Shown here: one piece after another, positions 6,120-15,699 of the stretch | Position numbering within the stretch: position 1 is the first letter of the stretch | Layout of the letters: each line of letters begins with the position of its first letter | Source: Panacagrimonas perspica | Lineage (GTDB): Bacteria > Pseudomonadota > Gammaproteobacteria > Nevskiales > Nevskiaceae | Direction of reading: 5' to 3' | NCBI RefSeq assembly: GCF_004364935.1 | Contig: NZ_SOBT01000009.1 | Span: 519,994-583,993, forward strand | DNA length: 64,000 nucleotides | Made by a program: the position numbers and the translations under genes | The notes under the pieces: generated by a model | The model's database searches: none | Told to the model about the DNA's origin: nothing | The model's input: only the letters and a program-made list of their open reading frames with translations

Positions 6120-7940
6120 ATGCCGGCTTACAAGGCGCCCCTGCGCGACATGCGCTTCCTCATCAACGAGGTCTTCGACTTTCCAACGCACTACGCCGGC
6201 CTGGCGAACGGCAAGGATGCGGACGCGGAGACGGTCTCCAGCATCCTCGACGAGTGCGCCAAGTTCTGCGAAGAAGTGCTCTCGCCGATCAATCTTCCGG
6301 GTGACGAGGAAGGCTGCCACTTCGAGAACGGCGCGGTGCGCACGCCCAAGGGCTTCAAGGAGGCCTACGACCAGTACGTCGCCGGTGGCTGGCAGGGCTT
6401 GTCGCATCCGCCCGAGTTCGGCGGCCAGGGTCTGCCGATGTCGATGGGCCTGTTCAAGTCCGAGATGATGGGCACGGCGAACTGGTCGTTCACGATGTAT
6501 CCCGGGCTGTCGCTGGGCGCGATGAACACGATCATGCAGTACGCCACGCCCGAACTGCTCAAGGTCTACATGCCGCCGCTGGTCGAGGGCCGCTGGACCG
6601 GCACGATGTGCCTCACCGAACCGCAGTGCGGTACGGACCTGGGCCAGGTGAAGAGCAAGGCCGAACCGGTCGGCGATGGCTCGTATCGCATCACCGGCAC
6701 CAAGATCTTCATCTCGGCCGGCGAACATGATCTGGCCGAGAACATCATCCATGTCGTGCTCGCGCGCCTGCCCGACGCGCCCAACGGCACCCGCGGCATC
6801 TCGCTGTTCGTCGTGCCCAAGTACCTTCCGGCCGCCGACGGCAGCGTCGGCGACGCGAACGCGGTGGTGTGCTCGTCCATCGAACACAAGATGGGCATCA
6901 AGGCCTCGGCCACCTGCACGATCAACTTCGAGAACAGCACGGGCTGGATGCTCGGCGAGCCCAACAAGGGCCTCGAGGCGATGTTCACGTTCATGAACAC
7001 CGCGCGCATCGGCACGGCGGTGCAGGGCGTGGCGCATGCGGAACTCTCGTTCCAGGGCGCGCTGGCCTATGCCAAGGATCGCCGCTCGATGCGCGCGCTG
7101 TCCGGCAAGAAGGAGCCGGACAAGGTGGCTGACGCGATCATCCACCACGCCGATGTGCGCCGCATGCTGCTCACGCAGAAGGCAATCGCCGAAGGCGGCC
7201 GCGCGATGCTGTACTTCGCTGCGCAGTACGCCGACCACATGGTCAACGGCATCCTCGAGAACGACGACGCCAAGTACAAGGAGTGGGACAACAAGCTCGG
7301 CTTCTTCACGCCGATCCTGAAGGGCTTCCTGACCGAGATGGGCCTGGAAGCCGCGAACCACGGCATGCAGGTGTTCGGCGGTCACGGCTACATCAAGGAA
7401 CACGGCATGGAGCAGATCGCGCGCGACGCGCGCATCGCCACGCTGTACGAAGGCACCACGGGCATCCAGGCGCTGGACCTGCTCGGCCGCAAGGTGCTGC
7501 TGCAGACGCGCGGCAAGGCCGTGCGCGAATTCACCGGGCTGCTCGCCCGCTTCGCGATGGATCACATGACGCATTCCAAGATGCGCCGCTACGCCACGGA
7601 GCTGGCCAAGCTCGCGGCCGAATGGAACGTGCTGGCGGTGCGCATCATGTTGTCGGCGCGCAAGGATCGCGAAGTCGTGTCCAGCGCGAGCCACCACTTC
7701 CTGATGTATTCGGGCTACGTGACGATGGGCTACTTCTGGGCCCGGATCGCGTCGGTGGCCTCGCAGAAGTTGGCGCAGGAAAACGGCAGCGAGAGCGCGG
7801 AGTTCTACAAGGCCAAGATCGCGACGGCGCGCTTCTACTTCGACCACATCCTGCCGCGCGCGCGTGGCCACGCGGCGTCGATGGTCAAACCCAGCCAGTC
7901 GATGACCAAGTTGCCGGTGGAGAGCTTCGTCTTCGAGTGA
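6120..7940 (+). CDS. acyl-CoA dehydrogenase with extended C-terminal domain
   Basis: This 606-aa flavoenzyme belongs to the long acyl-CoA dehydrogenase subgroup often annotated as DmdC-like. It should oxidise acyl-CoA thioesters to enoyl-CoA with FAD and electron-transfer flavoprotein. Visible are the FAD-contacting LTEPQCGTDLG, then TGTKIFISAGEHD, a helical C-domain, and GGHGYIKEHG followed by YEGTTGIQ with the likely catalytic Glu444. About 130 extra residues after that match the subgroup's C-terminal extension. ATG 6120 is preceded by GGAG with a 9-bp spacer. The natural substrate cannot be told from sequence; a 3-methylmercaptopropionyl-CoA role is possible but unproven. Confidence 0.93.
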   Translation: MPAYKAPLRDMRFLINEVFDFPTHYAGLANGKDADAETVSSILDECAKFCEEVLSPINLPGDEEGCHFENGAVRTPKGFKEAYDQYVAGGWQGLSHPPEFGGQGLPMSMGLFKSEMMGTANWSFTMYPGLSLGAMNTIMQYATPELLKVYMPPLVEGRWTGTMCLTEPQCGTDLGQVKSKAEPVGDGSYRITGTKIFISAGEHDLAENIIHVVLARLPDAPNGTRGISLFVVPKYLPAADGSVGDANAVVCSSIEHKMGIKASATCTINFENSTGWMLGEPNKGLEAMFTFMNTARIGTAVQGVAHAELSFQGALAYAKDRRSMRALSGKKEPDKVADAIIHHADVRRMLLTQKAIAEGGRAMLYFAAQYADHMVNGILENDDAKYKEWDNKLGFFTPILKGFLTEMGLEAANHGMQVFGGHGYIKEHGMEQIARDARIATLYEGTTGIQALDLLGRKVLLQTRGKAVREFTGLLARFAMDHMTHSKMRRYATELAKLAAEWNVLAVRIMLSARKDREVVSSASHHFLMYSGYVTMGYFWARIASVASQKLAQENGSESAEFYKAKIATARFYFDHILPRARGHAASMVKPSQSMTKLPVESFVFE

Positions 7941-7943
7941 GCA

Positions 7944-8012
7944 CGTAGCCCGGGCGAAGCCCGGGGTTGCGTTCCCTATGCGAGAGGAACCCCGGACTTC
8001 GTCCGGGCTACG
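7944..8012. repeat. REP-like palindromic element
   Basis: This is a full element bounded by CGTAGCC and GGCTACG. The left half has stem core GGGCGAAGCCC and the right half GGACTTCGTCC. It lies between the acyl-CoA dehydrogenase and alpha-2-macroglobulin genes. Confidence 0.9.
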
Positions 8013-8120
8013 GGTTGTGGGCTCGCCACACGGTTTGCACAGGATTTCCGGCAAACCGCCACGGTCGCTCCCTAGAATGTGGACGGCGACTCACGGTCGT
8101 CTTCATCGCAGGGGCGAAAC

Positions 8121-11100
8121 ATGGCGGGGCTGAAGAAGCTGCTGGCGGGAATCCGGCAGACGTTGCGTGTGCTCGGTGGCGTGATCGCCACCCTCTTCTC
8201 CGCGGTGTTCGGGTCGGTGGACTGGTATGCGCCCGACTGGATGCGCTTCCTCGGCCAGCGCGTCCGTGCGGGCTGGAACGCATTGATGGCCAGCGCCCGC
8301 GCACGGCCTGCGCGCATGGCCGGCATCGTCGGCGTCGTGGTGGCCCTGATCGCCGGCAGCTACGGCGGCTGGCGCTGGTATCAGTCGCTGCCCAAGCCCC
8401 AGCTCGTCAGCTTCGAGGTCAACGCACCCGGCCGCACCTGCTACGAGTGCGATCCGGTCGGTGCGCCCAACCCGCTGCGCGTGCGCTTCTCCGAATCGGT
8501 GGCGCCCATCGAAGTCGCCGGCAAGCCGATCGACGAGGCGCTCAAGCTGGTGACGCTGTCGCCGGCGCATCCGGGCAAGTGGCAATGGATCGACGACAAG
8601 TCCCTGAGCTTCGAGCCCGCCGAGGACTGGCCGGTCGGGCGGGTGTTCAAGGTGGCCTTCGCGAACAAGAAGTTCGTCGCCGGCCACCAGAAGCTGGACA
8701 AGTACGGCTTCGAATTCACCTCGCCCGCGTTCGAGGCCAAGGTGAAGAACACCGAGTTCTACCAGGACCCGCTGATCGCCACCGACAAGAAGGCGGTGCT
8801 GACCTTGAGCTTCAGCCACCCGGTCGACGCCGCGGACCTGGAGAAGCGCATCGGCCTGAAGCTGCTCGACAAGATCGCCGACGGCCAGGAGAAGGATCTC
8901 GGGCCGGTGGCGTACACCGTCACCTACGACAAGCTCAAGCTCGAGGCCTACATCGCGTCCGGGCAGCTGCAGGTTCCGCAGAAGGAAGGCCGGCTCGAGT
9001 TCGTCGTCGAAGAGGGAGTTCGCTCGGCACGCGGCGGCAACACGACGACGGGCGATCTGAAGTCCGAGGTGAAGGTCCCGGGCATCAACTCGCTGGCGGT
9101 CAACGAGGTCAAGCTCGACCTCGCACGCGACGAGAACAATGATCCACAGCAGGTCGCGGTGCTGGAGTTCAACTTCCCGGTCCCTGAAAAGGACACCGGC
9201 GCCAAGCTCAAGGCCTGGCTGCTGCCCGAGAAGCATCCCGATCCGAAGATCCAGGCGGAATTCGAGGAGAGCAACAAAGGCCAGCCCTACAACTGGAGCG
9301 GCAACGGTGCGGACAACCGCATCCTGCAGAAGTCGCAGCCCATCGAGCTCAAGCAGATTCTCGGCGAGCGCGACAACAGCGAGCTGCAATCCTTCTCGTA
9401 CGCCACCGAACCCGGCCGTTTCATCTATGTCCGGCTCGAAAAAGGTCTGACCGCGTTCGGCGGCTATCGCCTCGGCGAGACGCAGGAGCGCCTGCTGCGC
9501 GTGCCCGAATATCCGCGCGAGTTGCGCGTGGTCTCGCAAGGCTCGCTGCTGGCGATGTCCGGCCCCAAGCGCCTGAACCTGATCTCGCGCGACGTGCCGG
9601 CGATGAAGATCGAGGTGTCGCGCCTGTTGCCGCGCCAGCTCCAGCACCTGGTCACGCAGACGCGCGGAGATTTCTCCACGCCCGAATTCAACAACTACGG
9701 CTTCGGCGAAGACAATCTCACCGAGAAATTCTCGAAGACCGAGACGCTGGCGAAGATGCCGCCGGGCAAGCCGGCCTACACAGCGCTGGATCTGGCTCCG
9801 TATCTGAAGAACGACGGCGAAGATCGCCGCGGCATCTTCCTGCTCAAGCTGCAGGCCTGGGACGAGGCGAACAACCGCGCCATCAGCACCTCTCAGGTCG
9901 ACGCGTGGGGTGACATGGTCGACGCGCCGGTGACCGACACGCGGCTGATCGTCGTCACCGATCTGGGCATCCTGATCAAGCGCAACCTCGATGGCTCGCA
10001 GGACGTGTTCGTGCAGTCGGTGCACTCGGGCAAGCCGGTGGCCGATGCACGCGTCGAGATCATCGGCCGCAACGGCCTTCCGGTGCTGGACCGCGTCACC
10101 GACGCGGAAGGCCACGTGCGCTTCACGTCGCTGAAGGATTTCCAGCGCGAGCAGCAGCCGGTGATGGTGCTGGCGCGCAAGGACGGCGACACCAGCTTCC
10201 TGCCGCTGGACTATCGCGTGCGCGAACTCGACATGTCGCGCTTCGACATCGGCGGCGTCGGCAACAGTTCGGACAAGAACGCGCTGAGCGCCTACCTGTT
10301 CTCCGATCGCGGCGTGTACCGCCCCGGCGAAGAGATCCGCCTGGGCGCGATCGTGCGCACGCAGGACTGGAGTCCGCTGCCACCGGGCTTGCCGCTGCTG
10401 CTGGAAGTCACCGACCCGCGCGGCCAGCTGGTGCGCAAGGAACGCCTGCCGCTGACGGCGATGGGGCTCGAGGAAATCCGCCACACGACGAAGCTGGCGT
10501 CGCCGACCGGTACGTGGACGTTCAGCCTGTCGATCGTCAAGGACCAGCACCGCAACGATCTGATCGGATCGGTGACGGTGCTGGTGCGCGAGTTCGAGCC
10601 GGACCGTCTGAAGATGACGGCGCACCTGTCGAACGAAGTTGCGCAGGGCTGGGTCTCGCCCGACCAGTTGAGCGCGCGCATCGATCTGCAGAACCTGTTC
10701 GGTGCGCCCGCCGAGAATCGTCGCGTGACCGGCACGCTGCGGCTGTCGCCCACGGTGCCGACGTTCCCGCAGTACCCCGGCTACGAATTCTCCGACCCGC
10801 AGGCGGCGCGCGAAGGTTTCACCGAAGACCTCACGGAGACGCAGACCGACGACAAGGGCGCGGCCGAGTTCGAGCTGCGGCTGGATCGCTTCGCTAAGGC
10901 CACATATCGCCTGCAGCTCGTGACACAGGGCTTCGAGGCCGAGGGCGGCCGCGGTGTGGCGGCCGAAGTCACGCAACTGGTTTCGAACATGCCCTTCCTG
11001 GTGGGCGTGAAGACCGACGGTGACCTGTCGTACGTCGGCAAGAATGCCGATCGCAGCGCGAGCCTTATCGCGGTGGATCCGAAGCTCGCGAAGACCGAGG

Positions 11101-14093
11101 CCAAGGACCTGAAGCTCAAGCGCATCGAGATCAAGTACGTCTCGACCTTGGTCAAGCAGAACAACGGCACGTTCAAGTACGAGTCGCGGCGCCGCGAGAT
11201 CGGCCTGTCGGATACGGCGCTCACGCTGCCTGCCGCAGGTCACAAGCTCGCACTGGATGCCTCGACACCCGGCAGCTTCGCCTACCTGGTGTTCGATGCC
11301 AGCGGCCAGCAGCTCGCGCGTCTCGACTACACGGTGGCGGGCGAAGCCAATCTCTCCGCGCGTCTCGAGAAGAACGCGGAGCTGCAGATCGCGCTGTCGA
11401 AGAAAGACTACGCGCCGGGCGAGGAGATCGAATTCCAGGTGACCGCGCCGTACACCGGCGCCGGCCTGATCACCGTCGAGCGCGACAAGGTGTACGCGTG
11501 GAAGTGGTTCTCCGCCGACACCACCGCGAGCACGCAGCGCATCACGCTGCCCGCCGAAGGACTGGAAGGAAACGCCTACGTCAGCGTCAGCTTCGTGCGC
11601 GATCCCGGCTCTGCCGAGATCTACACGAGCCCGTTGAGCTACGGCGTGGCGCCGTTCTCGATCAACGTCGATGCGCGACGCAGCAAGGTGGACGTCGCGC
11701 TGCCGACGCGCGTGAAGCCGGGCGAGACCGCCAGCTTCCGTTACAAGGCGAGCCGTCCGTCGAAGATAGTTTTGTTCGCCGTCGACGAGGGCATCCTGCA
11801 GGTCGCGCGCTACACGTCGCCCGATCCGCTCGGCTTCCTGTTCCAGAAGCGCAGCCTCGATGTGGGCACGCTGCAGATCCTGGATCTCATCCTTCCGGAG
11901 TTCCGCGCGGCGCTGATGCAGGCCGCTCCCGGCGGCGACGCCGATGGTCTGCTCGCACAGCACCTGAATCCATTCAAGCGCAAGACGGACATCCCGGTGG
12001 CGTACTGGTCGGGCATCGTCGATGCCGACGACACCGAGCGCACGCTCGAGTACGTCGTGCCCGATCACTTCAACGGCAAGCTGCGCGTGATCGCGGTCGC
12101 GGTCTCCGACGGCGCCATCGGCGTCTACGAGGGCGCGACGCTCGTGCGTGGCGACTTCATCCTGTCGCCGAACGCGCCGACGTTCGTGGCGCCCGGCGAC
12201 ACGTTCGACGTGAGCCTGGGGGTCTCCAATCAGGCCGAGGGCTCGGGCGTCGACGCGAAACTCGCGCTCAAGCTCGTCACCGGCAAGGGCCTGGAGGTGG
12301 TCAGCGGTGCAGAGCAGACCCTGGCCGTAGCGGAGGGTCGCGAATCCTCGATCCGCTTCAAGCTCCGCGCGACCGACGATCTGGGCGACGCGAGCCTGGT
12401 GTTCACGTCGGCACTCGGCACCAGGACCGCGAAGCGCAGCATCGGCCTGTCGGTGCGACCAGCCACGCCGTACCGCACGCAGGTCAGCGCATCGGTGGTC
12501 AAGGCCGGCGCCAAGCTCGACCAGCCGGTAACGCGCGACCTGTATCCGCAATTCCGCGAACAGGAAGCGGGAATGTCCGCGCTGCCGATGGGGCTGGCGG
12601 GCGGCTTCGTGTCCTACCTCGGCAACTACCCGTACTCCTGCACCGAACAGCTCGTCAGCCAGGCGATGCCGGTGCTGGTGATGCTCAAGCGCCCGGACTT
12701 CGGCCGCATCGAGAAGTACGCGAAGGCCGACTTCAACGGCCTGATCGCGGAGTTGCGTTCGCGCCAGAATCCGGACGGCGCCTATCGCTACTGGCCCGGC
12801 AGCTTCGAGCAGCACGAGTTCGTGTCGGTCTACGCGCAGCATGTGCTGATCGAAGCGGGCGAACGCGGCCAGTCCGTTCCACGCGACCTGATCGACCAGG
12901 GCAACCAGTACCTGCGCTTCCTCGCCACGCGTGACGGCGACACGCTCGACGAAGAGCGCAACGGCGCCTACGCGCTGTACCTGCTGACGCGCCAGGGCGA
13001 GACGCTGGGCGCCGAGGCGAGCCGCCTGCGTGGACGTCTGGAGTCGCGCTACGCGGAGCAGTGGCGCGGCGACATCGCGACCGCGTATCTCGCGGCGGCG
13101 ATGAAACTGATGAAGCAGGATCGCGAAGCCGACACGCTGTTCTCGAAGATCGAACTCTCGGGCAAGCGGCCGGTGGATCGCTGGCACGGCGACATGACGG
13201 CGGACGCCGAGTTGCTGTATCTCGCGGCGAAGCACTTCCCGAAGCGCCTCGAAAAACTGCCCGCCGGCTACGTGGACACGCTGGCCGATCGCATCACCAA
13301 GCATCAATACCACTCGCTGTCGGCAGCCACGACCTTGCTGGCCCTGGATGCGTACGCCAACGTCGCAACGACGCAGACCGCGGGCAAGCTCAAGCTCTCC
13401 GAGCTGCTGGCGGACGGCAAGTCGAAGGATCTCGTGCTGCCCGCCGGCCTGTTCCCGAAGATCGGCTTCAGCTCCGCTGCCGCGAAGCTTCAATTCGGCA
13501 ACGAAGCCGATCTGCCCGCCTTCTCGTTCGTCTCGCAGGCAGGCTTCGAGCGCACGCCGCCGAAGGAGCCGTTGCGCGAGGGCTTCGAGATCCTGCGCGA
13601 GTACACGGACAAGGACGGCAAGGCGATCACGTCCGTGAAGCAGGGCGAGGAAGTCACGGTGCGCCTGAAGTTCCGCTCCATCACGCAGGCCTCTAGCTGG
13701 AGCGTGGCGCTGGTCGATCTGCTGCCCGGTGGCTTCGAGATGGTGGTACCGCCGACCGAGGCGCAGACGACGGTGGCGCAGGCTGGCGACGACGAGGCCT
13801 CGACCAGCGAAGGCGACGAGGGCGAAGGCGACGGAAGCTCGGAAGAGCAGACCACCTGGGGTTGCCCGATCTGCCAGGCCGGCACGACCGCCAGTCTGTC
13901 CTTCGCCGATTTTCGCGAAGACCGCAGCGTGTTCTACGTCGGCGTCACGCCGGATCTGTCCGAGATCGTCTATCGCATCAAGGCGACCAACACCGGTACG
14001 TTCACGGTGCCCCCCGCTTACGGCGAAGGCATGTACGACCGCGAGTTCAACGCACGATCGGCGGCCGGAAGCGTTACGGTGACGGCGCCCTGA
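8121..14093 (+). CDS. bacterial alpha-2-macroglobulin, membrane-anchored
   Basis: This 1990-aa protein has the architecture of bacterial alpha-2-macroglobulins of the YfhM type, periplasmic protease traps. An amphipathic N-terminus and one transmembrane segment (about residues 72-90) replace the usual lipobox. MG domains follow, then a bait-region-containing middle, and the thioester motif CTEQ at Cys1507 inside YPYSCTEQL. The thioester domain and a C-terminal receptor-like domain complete it. CYEC (107-110) and CPIC (1915-1918) could form disulfides, the latter after an acidic Gly/Glu/Ser linker at about 1885-1910. The start is ATG 8121. A pbpC neighbour, common for this class, is absent from the window. 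Confidence 0.9.
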   Translation: MAGLKKLLAGIRQTLRVLGGVIATLFSAVFGSVDWYAPDWMRFLGQRVRAGWNALMASARARPARMAGIVGVVVALIAGSYGGWRWYQSLPKPQLVSFEVNAPGRTCYECDPVGAPNPLRVRFSESVAPIEVAGKPIDEALKLVTLSPAHPGKWQWIDDKSLSFEPAEDWPVGRVFKVAFANKKFVAGHQKLDKYGFEFTSPAFEAKVKNTEFYQDPLIATDKKAVLTLSFSHPVDAADLEKRIGLKLLDKIADGQEKDLGPVAYTVTYDKLKLEAYIASGQLQVPQKEGRLEFVVEEGVRSARGGNTTTGDLKSEVKVPGINSLAVNEVKLDLARDENNDPQQVAVLEFNFPVPEKDTGAKLKAWLLPEKHPDPKIQAEFEESNKGQPYNWSGNGADNRILQKSQPIELKQILGERDNSELQSFSYATEPGRFIYVRLEKGLTAFGGYRLGETQERLLRVPEYPRELRVVSQGSLLAMSGPKRLNLISRDVPAMKIEVSRLLPRQLQHLVTQTRGDFSTPEFNNYGFGEDNLTEKFSKTETLAKMPPGKPAYTALDLAPYLKNDGEDRRGIFLLKLQAWDEANNRAISTSQVDAWGDMVDAPVTDTRLIVVTDLGILIKRNLDGSQDVFVQSVHSGKPVADARVEIIGRNGLPVLDRVTDAEGHVRFTSLKDFQREQQPVMVLARKDGDTSFLPLDYRVRELDMSRFDIGGVGNSSDKNALSAYLFSDRGVYRPGEEIRLGAIVRTQDWSPLPPGLPLLLEVTDPRGQLVRKERLPLTAMGLEEIRHTTKLASPTGTWTFSLSIVKDQHRNDLIGSVTVLVREFEPDRLKMTAHLSNEVAQGWVSPDQLSARIDLQNLFGAPAENRRVTGTLRLSPTVPTFPQYPGYEFSDPQAAREGFTEDLTETQTDDKGAAEFELRLDRFAKATYRLQLVTQGFEAEGGRGVAAEVTQLVSNMPFLVGVKTDGDLSYVGKNADRSASLIAVDPKLAKTEAKDLKLKRIEIKYVSTLVKQNNGTFKYESRRREIGLSDTALTLPAAGHKLALDASTPGSFAYLVFDASGQQLARLDYTVAGEANLSARLEKNAELQIALSKKDYAPGEEIEFQVTAPYTGAGLITVERDKVYAWKWFSADTTASTQRITLPAEGLEGNAYVSVSFVRDPGSAEIYTSPLSYGVAPFSINVDARRSKVDVALPTRVKPGETASFRYKASRPSKIVLFAVDEGILQVARYTSPDPLGFLFQKRSLDVGTLQILDLILPEFRAALMQAAPGGDADGLLAQHLNPFKRKTDIPVAYWSGIVDADDTERTLEYVVPDHFNGKLRVIAVAVSDGAIGVYEGATLVRGDFILSPNAPTFVAPGDTFDVSLGVSNQAEGSGVDAKLALKLVTGKGLEVVSGAEQTLAVAEGRESSIRFKLRATDDLGDASLVFTSALGTRTAKRSIGLSVRPATPYRTQVSASVVKAGAKLDQPVTRDLYPQFREQEAGMSALPMGLAGGFVSYLGNYPYSCTEQLVSQAMPVLVMLKRPDFGRIEKYAKADFNGLIAELRSRQNPDGAYRYWPGSFEQHEFVSVYAQHVLIEAGERGQSVPRDLIDQGNQYLRFLATRDGDTLDEERNGAYALYLLTRQGETLGAEASRLRGRLESRYAEQWRGDIATAYLAAAMKLMKQDREADTLFSKIELSGKRPVDRWHGDMTADAELLYLAAKHFPKRLEKLPAGYVDTLADRITKHQYHSLSAATTLLALDAYANVATTQTAGKLKLSELLADGKSKDLVLPAGLFPKIGFSSAAAKLQFGNEADLPAFSFVSQAGFERTPPKEPLREGFEILREYTDKDGKAITSVKQGEEVTVRLKFRSITQASSWSVALVDLLPGGFEMVVPPTEAQTTVAQAGDDEASTSEGDEGEGDGSSEEQTTWGCPICQAGTTASLSFADFREDRSVFYVGVTPDLSEIVYRIKATNTGTFTVPPAYGEGMYDREFNARSAAGSVTVTAP

Positions 14094-14119
14094 AGCGCCG
14101 CCGGCACTCAACGTAACAA

Positions 14120-14188
14120 TGTAGCCCGGACGAAGTCCGGGGTTTCACCCTCAAGGGGGCGAGAGTCCCGGACTTCGTCCGGGCTACA
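14120..14188. repeat. REP-like palindromic element
   Basis: This is a full element between two convergent genes. Both halves carry the GGACGAAGTCC / GGACTTCGTCC stem core, making the outer palindrome nearly perfect. Confidence 0.9.
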
Positions 14189-14202
14189 TTGCTACGTCGC
14201 GC

Positions 14203-15528
14203 TCAGCTTCGTCCTTCGATCTCCGAAAGACTCTTGCGGAAATGCCGGCAGCCGCCGGCGAGCAGCAGGCAGGCCAGCAGCTGCGCGGCGAACGCGACGA
14301 TCGCCAGCGACACGCCCACCTTGCGATCGTCGACGAAGACGTAGTCGGTGCACATCGCGACCGCCGTGGGTCCGATGCCCAGGCCGATCAGGGTGACGAC
14401 GAACAGGTAGATCGCCGACGTCTGCCCGCGCATCCGGTTGGGTACGAGGTCCTGGATCGCGGCCGCCGACACGCCGAACGGCATGCTGAAGCAGAACGTC
14501 AGCGGAAACACCAGCGCCGCGAGCCAGCCTGGACTCGGCATCACCGGAATCAGCAGTGCGAGCGGCGCGCCGCAGCCGGCGGCGATCGCCCCCACGCGCA
14601 GGGTCGCATCGCTGATGCCCCGCGCGCGCCAGCGATCCGCGAGCCATCCGGCGAAGACGATGCCCAGGCAGCCGGAGACCGCGATGACGCTGCCGTAGAT
14701 CACGCCGATGTCGCGGATCGGCCATCCGTGCACGCGCTGCCAGACGCTCGGCAACCAGGCTTGCGCGGAATACGACGCCAAGGCCACGCAGGCGAAGCCG
14801 AGGTTGTGCATCAGCACCGCGCGGCGATGCTGCATCAGCGTGCGGATGACCTCGCGCAGCGGAATCGAGGCGACGGTCGCGCCCTGCCGCGCCGGTTCAC
14901 GAATCAGCAGCATGAACCACGCGAAGATCAGGCCCACGCCGCCCAGCACGTAGAACACGAGCTGCCACGGCCGCGTCGTGCCGACGAGGGGCAGCACGAG
15001 TTCGCCCTGCTTCGACGCAAAACCCACGATCAGCCCGCCGACGAGCATCGCCGTGCCGGCGCCCAGGAAGATGCCCATCCCGTACACGCTCATCGCGATG
15101 GACCGTCGCTCCGGCGGAAAGCTGTCGGCGATCAGCGAATACGCCGCCGGCGACAGCGCCGCCTCGCCCACCCCCACGCCCATGCGTCCGGCGAAAAGCT
15201 GCCAGTAGTGGTGGGCGAATCCGCAGAACGCCGTGGCCGCGCTCCATACCGCCACACCCAGGGTCACGATCCAGCGCCGGCTCGCCGTGTCCGCGAGTCG
15301 TCCCAGCGGAATGCCGAAGAACGTGTAGAAGAGCGCGAACGAGAAGCCCATCAGCAGGCTCATCTGCGTATCGGAGATGTCGAGGTCGCGGCGGATGGGC
15401 GCGACCAGCAGGCTCAGGATCTGCCGGTCGATGAACGACAGCATGTAAGCCAACGTGAGCAGCCCGACCACGAACCATGCATAGGCCTGACGCGGGTAGC
15501 CCCGCGGTACGGTGGTGACGGTCTGCAC
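14203..15528 (-). CDS. MFS transporter (spinster-like)
   Basis: This 441-aa protein shows twelve hydrophobic segments. The MFS motif A loop reads GIPLGRLADTASRR after segment 2, and FIDRQILSLL follows segment 1, the combination seen in spinster/hexuronate-type transporters of proteobacteria. The start is set at GTG 15528, because GAGGAG lies five bases upstream; the longer frame adds only a polar N-terminus. Substrate unknown. It converges with the alpha-2-macroglobulin gene across a repeat and is a monocistronic unit as far as visible. Confidence 0.88.
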   Translation of the reverse strand: MQTVTTVPRGYPRQAYAWFVVGLLTLAYMLSFIDRQILSLLVAPIRRDLDISDTQMSLLMGFSFALFYTFFGIPLGRLADTASRRWIVTLGVAVWSAATAFCGFAHHYWQLFAGRMGVGVGEAALSPAAYSLIADSFPPERRSIAMSVYGMGIFLGAGTAMLVGGLIVGFASKQGELVLPLVGTTRPWQLVFYVLGGVGLIFAWFMLLIREPARQGATVASIPLREVIRTLMQHRRAVLMHNLGFACVALASYSAQAWLPSVWQRVHGWPIRDIGVIYGSVIAVSGCLGIVFAGWLADRWRARGISDATLRVGAIAAGCGAPLALLIPVMPSPGWLAALVFPLTFCFSMPFGVSAAAIQDLVPNRMRGQTSAIYLFVVTLIGLGIGPTAVAMCTDYVFVDDRKVGVSLAIVAFAAQLLACLLLAGGCRHFRKSLSEIEGRS

Positions 15529-15641
15529 GCTCTCTCCTCGGCGCGCCCTCATGGGACGCGATTCTGTTCGGTCCCGCAGATTCGACGCCGCTTCCACGTG
15601 CCGTCAAGCGGCGCCGTCTGCTAGCGGTCTGTCTGCCGCAC

Positions 15642-15673
15642 AAAAAAAGGCGCCGGGACGAATCCCGGCGCCT
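15642..15673 (-). terminator. rho-independent terminator of the DUF1329 gene
   Basis: AGGCGCCGGGA pairs with TCCCGGCGCCT around CGAA. On the minus strand the hairpin is followed by seven T residues. It lies 26 bp past the stop of the DUF1329 gene. Confidence 0.9.
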
Positions 15674-15699
15674 CGATGCTGGAACGCTGCTACGAAGAT

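Noticed and set aside
8103-14111. 2002-codon open frame antisense to the alpha-2-macroglobulin gene
   Set aside because: It is rich in Arg, Ala, His and Asp without domains and mirrors third-position GC bias of the real gene.
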